The position numbers and the translations under genes were made by a program. From Nostoc piscinale CENA21 (GTDB lineage Bacteria > Cyanobacteriota > Cyanobacteriia > Cyanobacteriales > Nostocaceae), in NCBI RefSeq assembly GCF_001298445.1, contig NZ_CP012036.1, forward strand, positions 6,511,525-6,575,524: 64,000 bases of DNA, written 5' to 3'. The notes below the pieces were generated by a model. That model searched no databases. It had not been told where the DNA came from and saw nothing but the letters and a program-made list of their open reading frames with translations. Positions 63,442-64,000 of the stretch are shown piece after piece; position 1 is the stretch's first letter, and each line of letters starts with the position of its first letter.

Positions 63442-64000
63442 ATGCAAAACAGGTTATCAATCTCAATAAAAAATGTTGAAATATGGTTAATAGGAATTGG
63501 TGGAACCCTAATCGCTATTAATTTAAACTTAGTCAGCAGGGTTAACCACCCAACTAATTTTTATGTATATATTTTATTCTTGACAACTCTTTATTTATTA
63601 CTGAAAGAAAAACGGCATCAATTAAACCTAGAAAGCAGTATATTATCTAGTATTACAGGTACACTGTTGATAGGCTTAGTATTTGTTTACAGTTTTTTTC
63701 AAATTAACATTGGTTTTTTATTTTTATTTCCACCTTTACTATCTGGTTTTGGTACTGCCCTGTTAGCTTCTGGTTATAGAGGATTAAAGCAGTATAAAAG
63801 AGAGTTGTGGTTATTAGGATTTCTAACTATACGTAATTTTATGATTATGAATAAGTTAGATTTGACTATAGTCACAGCTAAATTCTCTACAGTTATTCTT
63901 TGGTATACAGGTTTTAAGGTCAATCGTTCAGGTGTTATGATACATCTACCAACTGGAAGTGTAGAAGTATATTCTGCATGTTCTGGAATTGATTTAATTA
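63442..64000 (+). CDS. Cyanoexosortase-like transpeptidase, N-terminal part
   Basis: The frame from ATG 63442 runs to the window edge without a stop: 186 codons. It has several membrane helices ('VEIWLIGIGGTLIAINLNLV', 'FYVYILFLTTLYLLL', 'GFLFLFPPLLSGFGTALLAS') and near its end 'VEVYSACSGIDLI'. This is the exosortase active-site block: the Cys in A-C-S-G-I is the nucleophile, with Arg and His expected further on. Exosortases cut and sort PEP-CTERM proteins, three of which lie in this window. The subfamily (probably cyanoexosortase A or B) cannot be fixed from the fragment. Confidence 0.8.
   Translation, partial: MQNRLSISIKNVEIWLIGIGGTLIAINLNLVSRVNHPTNFYVYILFLTTLYLLLKEKRHQLNLESSILSSITGTLLIGLVFVYSFFQINIGFLFLFPPLLSGFGTALLASGYRGLKQYKRELWLLGFLTIRNFMIMNKLDLTIVTAKFSTVILWYTGFKVNRSGVMIHLPTGSVEVYSACSGIDLI

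Overview
The window looks like chromosome of a filamentous, probably heterocyst-forming cyanobacterium of the Nostoc/Anabaena type. Support: HIP1 sites (GCGATCGC) are scattered through coding DNA; RNA polymerase beta' is split, since the window opens in rpoC2; a CruF-type carotenoid gene and the DUF3038/DUF4335 pair are present; there are several PEP-CTERM proteins and a cyanoexosortase-like gene; and the intergenic DNA is full of Nostoc-style palindromes, heptamer repeats and MITE-like elements. No CRISPR array, prophage or rRNA operon was seen. One tRNA (Thr-CGT) is present.

Layout. 0-8 kb: rpoC2 tail, GIY-YIG protein, coiled-coil membrane protein, DUF3038-DUF4335 pair, apt and a frameshifted DppB-type permease. 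8-16 kb: an orphan signalling block (PAS-receiver protein, CheB-GAF protein, and a 1795-residue hybrid histidine kinase). 16-23 kb: lspA-bioY, cruF, a doubly frameshifted membrane protein, rpmA-rplU, a solute-binding lipoprotein and yebC. 24-28 kb: a minus-strand cluster DUF2235 hydrolase > COX-like haem dioxygenase > catalase-related protein, best read as an oxylipin (fatty-acid hydroperoxide) module. 28-36 kb: a UbiH-type monooxygenase, a DUF559 nuclease between inverted repeats, and a marR-emrA-MFS-emrB efflux locus with matching candidate operators. 36-45 kb: Uma2 protein, TPR protein, DUF2993, DUF3493, tRNA-Thr, M42 peptidase, class II aldolase, GDSL hydrolase with PEP-CTERM, SLH lipoprotein and rhomboid protease. 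45-58 kb: glycosyltransferase, Rieske/FAD oxidoreductase, ABC-2 permease, DUF1624 protein, b561-type cytochrome, a dead IS1 element, a PEP-CTERM protein, methyltransferase, a metallo-beta-lactamase-fold protein without its metal motif, panD, ppa and a hexapeptide acetyltransferase. 58-64 kb: long AT-rich spacers with a MITE, a PEP-CTERM protein, a large secreted His-rich protein, and the first 186 codons of an exosortase that runs off the end.

The most striking window-wide pattern is that eight otherwise normal genes are broken by nine single-base shifts. Every one lies in an A/T run of 6-8 and is repaired by removing exactly one base. This is either a homopolymer artefact of sequencing, real homopolymer expansion (mismatch-repair weakness or gene decay), or slippage-tolerated coding. 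I give these genes as joined, frameshifted CDSs. The biologically richest locus is the oxylipin cluster, followed by the PEP-CTERM/exosortase set.
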